From positions 1 to 7,474 of the forward strand of contig CAISOG010000235.1 in assembly GCA_903887035.1 (NCBI GenBank): a DNA stretch of 7,474 nt. Direction: 5' to 3'. A program made the translations under genes and the position numbers. This DNA is from an uncultured Holosporaceae bacterium (GTDB lineage Bacteria; Pseudomonadota; Alphaproteobacteria; CAISOG01). Positions 5,644-7,474 of this stretch are shown one piece after another. A model generated the notes under the pieces. That model saw nothing but the letters and a program-made list of their open reading frames with translations, ran no database searches and was not told the DNA's origin. Numbering within the stretch: position 1 is the stretch's first letter; each line of letters starts with the position of its first letter.

Positions 5644-6148
5644 TGGCCAGGGCGGGCAGGCGATCCCCAATGGCGGATGGTGCCGCGTCGGGCTCAGCGG
5701 CCGTTATGGTTGTGGCGGGGGCGGGGGGAGAGTTTGTGGCAGCGGTTGACGCTTCCTGCACAGGGGTAAGGGCGGTTGCGGACTCTGGCGTTAACGATTG
5801 GGGCTTAGAGGGGGTTGTGTTGGTTTTGGCCGCTTTGGCGCCTGGCGGGGGCGGCAGAGTGGTGGTTTCCACCGCGGCAGCCCTGCCAACTGGCGCGGCC
5901 AGGCTGCTAACCCCTGTTGCGGCAGGATTTGGGGCGGCGGCATTTTTTTTGGAACGGCTGCCCCCGCTGGCGGCGGCGCGATTGGCCGTGCCACGATTGG
6001 CCGCCAAGCCATCAACGACGGGGGCGGGCACGCTGTTGTTAACACAGGCATGCAGGGGCAGGGTAAGGGCTATCACCAGCCCAATTGGCCTTGCCCAAAA
6101 AAGCGGGCGGGAAAGCGCTTTAGGAACCATTGGGGGGGGCGATTTCAT
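5549..6148 (-). CDS. N-terminal half of the broken lipoprotein gene (signal peptide and linker)
   Basis: Upstream half as written in this sequence: 199 residues from ATG 6148. Residues 1-34 form a lipoprotein signal peptide (GLVIALTLPLHA before Cys35). Residues 36-172 are a disordered Ala/Pro/Thr/Ser linker with a short SKKN patch. From W174 on, after the six-G run, the frame (WHSASDGMACAGAIAV...) resembles nothing and stops at 5549. If made, the product is a lipoprotein stub without the LytM domain. A GTG at 6160 is also in frame but lies on the ribosome binding site. A run of eight C (6132-6139) covers codons 3-6. Confidence 0.55.
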   Translation of the reverse strand: MKSPPPMVPKALSRPLFWARPIGLVIALTLPLHACVNNSVPAPVVDGLAANRGTANRAAASGGSRSKKNAAAPNPAATGVSSLAAPVGRAAAVETTTLPPPPGAKAAKTNTTPSKPQSLTPESATALTPVQEASTAATNSPPAPATTITAAEPDAAPSAIGDRLPALANAAGGWHSASDGMACAGAIAVGLWASGWRQL

Positions 6149-6170
6149 AGCGAACCTCACCTTATCTTAG

Positions 6171-6190
6171 GCGGCACTATTTTATGCCGC
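6171..6190. other. Inverted repeat across the carA stop codon
   Basis: GCGGCA (6171-6176) and TGCCGC (6185-6190) can pair around an 8-nt loop that contains the carA stop. No T run follows on the minus strand, so this is unlikely to be an intrinsic terminator. It may be a weak hairpin between two co-transcribed genes, or chance. Confidence 0.35.
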
Positions 6191-7429
6191 ACTCGATACC
6201 GTATCAGATTTCGCGACCGATTGCATCAGCTGATAAAACTCGGCAAACAGCGCGCTACCCTCCAAGGGGCCTGGTGAGGCTTCGGGGTGATATTGCACCG
6301 AAATAATTGGATAATCGGGGTGGGTAAAACCCTCCACCGTGCCATCAAACAACGACCGTTGGGTAATTTGAAAGTCGTTTTCCTGGTCATTCTCCTGGTC
6401 ATTAGCAACCGCAAAGCCGTGATTCTGGCTGGTAATCGCCACATGATGATCGGCCAACAGCACGGGATGGTTGGCGCCGCGATGCCCCAAGGGCAATTTA
6501 TAGGTGCTGCCCCCCAGCGCCAGCGCCAACAATTGATGCCCCAGGCAGATGGCCATAATCGGCAGCTTGTGGGTCAATAGCTCTGCAATCATTGGCACCA
6601 CCCGCACCCCCGTGGCGGCGGGATCCCCCGGCCCATTGGACAGCAACACGCCAGCGGGCGATTCCGCCAGCACTTGCGCAGCGGTGGCACTGGCGGGCAA
6701 TACCCGCACACGGCAGCCCAGCGCGACCAAATGGCGCAAGATATTGGACTTCACCCCAAAATCGATGACGACAACCGTCGGTTTGCTGGCGGAGGCCATT
6801 ACAGGATAAGGGGCAGCGGATGATGCCGTCACTTGCGCCGTATCGGCCTCTTGCGCCTCCGCTTGCGGCGACCACAACCCCTCTGTCCAGTCATAGGCGG
6901 TTGCGGTACTGACCAGGCTGGCCAAATCCATCCCCTCCAGCCCGCCCCAGGCCTGCGCCCGCGCCACCAGCGCCGCATCATCGGGCGCCTCATTGGCCAC
7001 CCCATGCCACAGCGCGGCTTTGGGCGCACCGCCGTCACGGATTAACAGGGTCAGGGCGCGGGTATCCACCTCCGCCAGGCCAATCAGGCCGTGGCGACAC
7101 AGCCAGTCGTTCAGGCTTTCACGGGCGCGATTGTTGGATGGCATGGTCGGCAAGGTGCGGGCAATCAGCCCCAACGCTCGTGGCATTGCCCCCTCCATAT
7201 CCGCAGGGTTGCAACCAACATTGCCAATGTGCGGGCTGGTAAAGGTAATAATCTGCCCCGCGAAGGAAGGGTCGCTTAAGGTTTCCTGATACCCCGTCAT
7301 GCCGGTGTTAAAGCACAGCTCCCCCACCTGCAGGCCGCATGCGCCAAAGCCCCGCCCCGTTAACACCACCCCGCTATCTAAAGCCAATTTGGCGATTGTT
7401 GGGGCAAAAGGTGGTTGGGGTGCGGTCAT
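6182..7429 (-). CDS. carA: Carbamoyl-phosphate synthase small subunit
   Basis: Glutaminase subunit that supplies ammonia to CarB for carbamoyl phosphate, the precursor of pyrimidines and arginine; cytoplasmic. It has 415 residues from the chosen start. The N-terminal CPSase domain shows FNTGMTGYQETLSDPSFAGQ (40-59), PHIGNVG and VDTRALTLLIRDGGAPKAAL. The class I glutamine amidotransferase domain shows DFGVKSNILR (223-232), LSNGPGDP (263-270), AICLGHQ with nucleophile Cys295, TSQNHGFAV, and QYHPE with His381 and Glu383: a complete triad. An in-frame repeat NDQENDQEND (343-352) lies in the loop after NHGFAV, and the linker between domains (about 187-215) is Ala/Glu-rich. ATG 7429 is chosen because AGGA lies 11 nt upstream; ATG 7441, four codons earlier, directly abuts that AGG and so lacks usable spacing, but cannot be excluded. 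carB is not downstream; the NlpD-like gene follows after 33 bp. Confidence 0.96.
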   Translation of the reverse strand: MTAPQPPFAPTIAKLALDSGVVLTGRGFGACGLQVGELCFNTGMTGYQETLSDPSFAGQIITFTSPHIGNVGCNPADMEGAMPRALGLIARTLPTMPSNNRARESLNDWLCRHGLIGLAEVDTRALTLLIRDGGAPKAALWHGVANEAPDDAALVARAQAWGGLEGMDLASLVSTATAYDWTEGLWSPQAEAQEADTAQVTASSAAPYPVMASASKPTVVVIDFGVKSNILRHLVALGCRVRVLPASATAAQVLAESPAGVLLSNGPGDPAATGVRVVPMIAELLTHKLPIMAICLGHQLLALALGGSTYKLPLGHRGANHPVLLADHHVAITSQNHGFAVANDQENDQENDFQITQRSLFDGTVEGFTHPDYPIISVQYHPEASPGPLEGSALFAEFYQLMQSVAKSDTVSSAA

Positions 7430-7474
7430 GAATCGATTCATCCTGATGTTTGTTGCGCAATGGCCACTATCTTA

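Larger units (their letters stand above)
5236..6148 (-). pseudogene. NlpD-like LytM/M23 lipoprotein, frameshifted
   Basis: One gene split across two frames. Frame one starts at ATG 6148 behind GGTGAGG (6 nt spacing): a basic, hydrophobic leader ends in LPLHAC, with Cys35 as the likely lipidated residue, then a long Ala/Pro/Thr linker and no visible LysM. At G6 (5631-5636) frame one runs into a junk tail, while frame two continues with VGTAPAMVWPVQGRLLSGYG and a full M23 domain to 5236. Dropping one G would join them as NAAGVGTAPAM, about 303 residues. In the M23 domain the usual HxxxD zinc site reads NDGVN (N200, N204) and the final HxH reads QLH (Q279, H281); the AYAH His (H248) stays. Such loss is typical of NlpD/EnvC-type proteins, which activate cell-wall amidases rather than cut peptidoglycan. 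This could be a real lesion, a length-variable tract or a sequencing error. Confidence 0.8.

Noticed and set aside
5643..6170. Plus-strand open frame of 175 codons, rich in Ala and Gly
   Set aside because: Antisense of the Ala/Pro/Thr linker of the lipoprotein gene; the minus strand has a lipobox and a good ribosome binding site, this frame has neither.
5798..6277. Plus-strand open frame of 159 codons spanning the lipoprotein-carA gap
   Set aside because: Covers parts of two convincing minus-strand genes and has Gly/Arg-rich composition typical of a shadow frame.

Overview
The window comes from a bacterial chromosome, most likely an alphaproteobacterium. The grounds are a zinc-free ribosomal protein L33 of the alphaproteobacterial kind (ending in a KYDPRVRKHVVFKEAKL-type tail), Kdo (LPS) synthesis, a CarA of proteobacterial type and a lipoyl synthase with a typical alphaproteobacterial N-terminal extension. 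I cannot place it to order. Every gene I can support lies on the minus strand, so genes are read from high to low coordinates. The overlapping plus-strand reading frames are GC-rich shadows.

Layout from right to left. carA (7429-6182) encodes the small subunit of carbamoyl-phosphate synthase. After 33 bp comes a lipoprotein of the NlpD/LytM type (6148-5236) whose reading frame is broken at a run of six G. After a 177-bp intergenic stretch with a short tandem repeat comes lipA (5058-4072), lipoyl synthase. A visibly AT-richer NCS1 (cytosine/purine-type) permease gene (4033-2735) sits between lipA and kdsB (2635-1766, CMP-Kdo synthetase). kdsB is followed 10 bp later by a histidine-phosphatase family gene (1755-1099). 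Next comes a 149-bp palindromic, MITE-like element (955-1103), then rpmG (853-683, ribosomal protein L33) and rnhB (654 to beyond the left edge, ribonuclease HII, C-terminus not in the window).

Two insertion events can be read from the sequence. First, the permease gene is bracketed by two copies of the last codons of lipA. lipA itself ends in AQLQAAEVVA-stop, and a second copy of that tail with its own stop lies just beyond the permease, next to kdsB. I infer that lipA and kdsB were once adjacent and that the permease arrived as a small islet at the 3' end of lipA. Second, the palindromic element ends inside the last codons of the phosphatase gene and supplies its stop codon; removing the element with one TA would give an end one residue longer.

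Other points are degenerate catalytic residues in the phosphatase and the LytM domain, an atypical QGD motif in KdsB, runs of eight C near the start of both kdsB and the lipoprotein gene, and a 12-bp in-frame repeat in carA. Most of the window is housekeeping (pyrimidine/arginine precursor synthesis, lipoylation, LPS core sugar activation, translation, RNA-DNA hybrid repair). I do not see a multi-gene undescribed system. The most interesting parts are the insertion scars and the broken lipoprotein gene.
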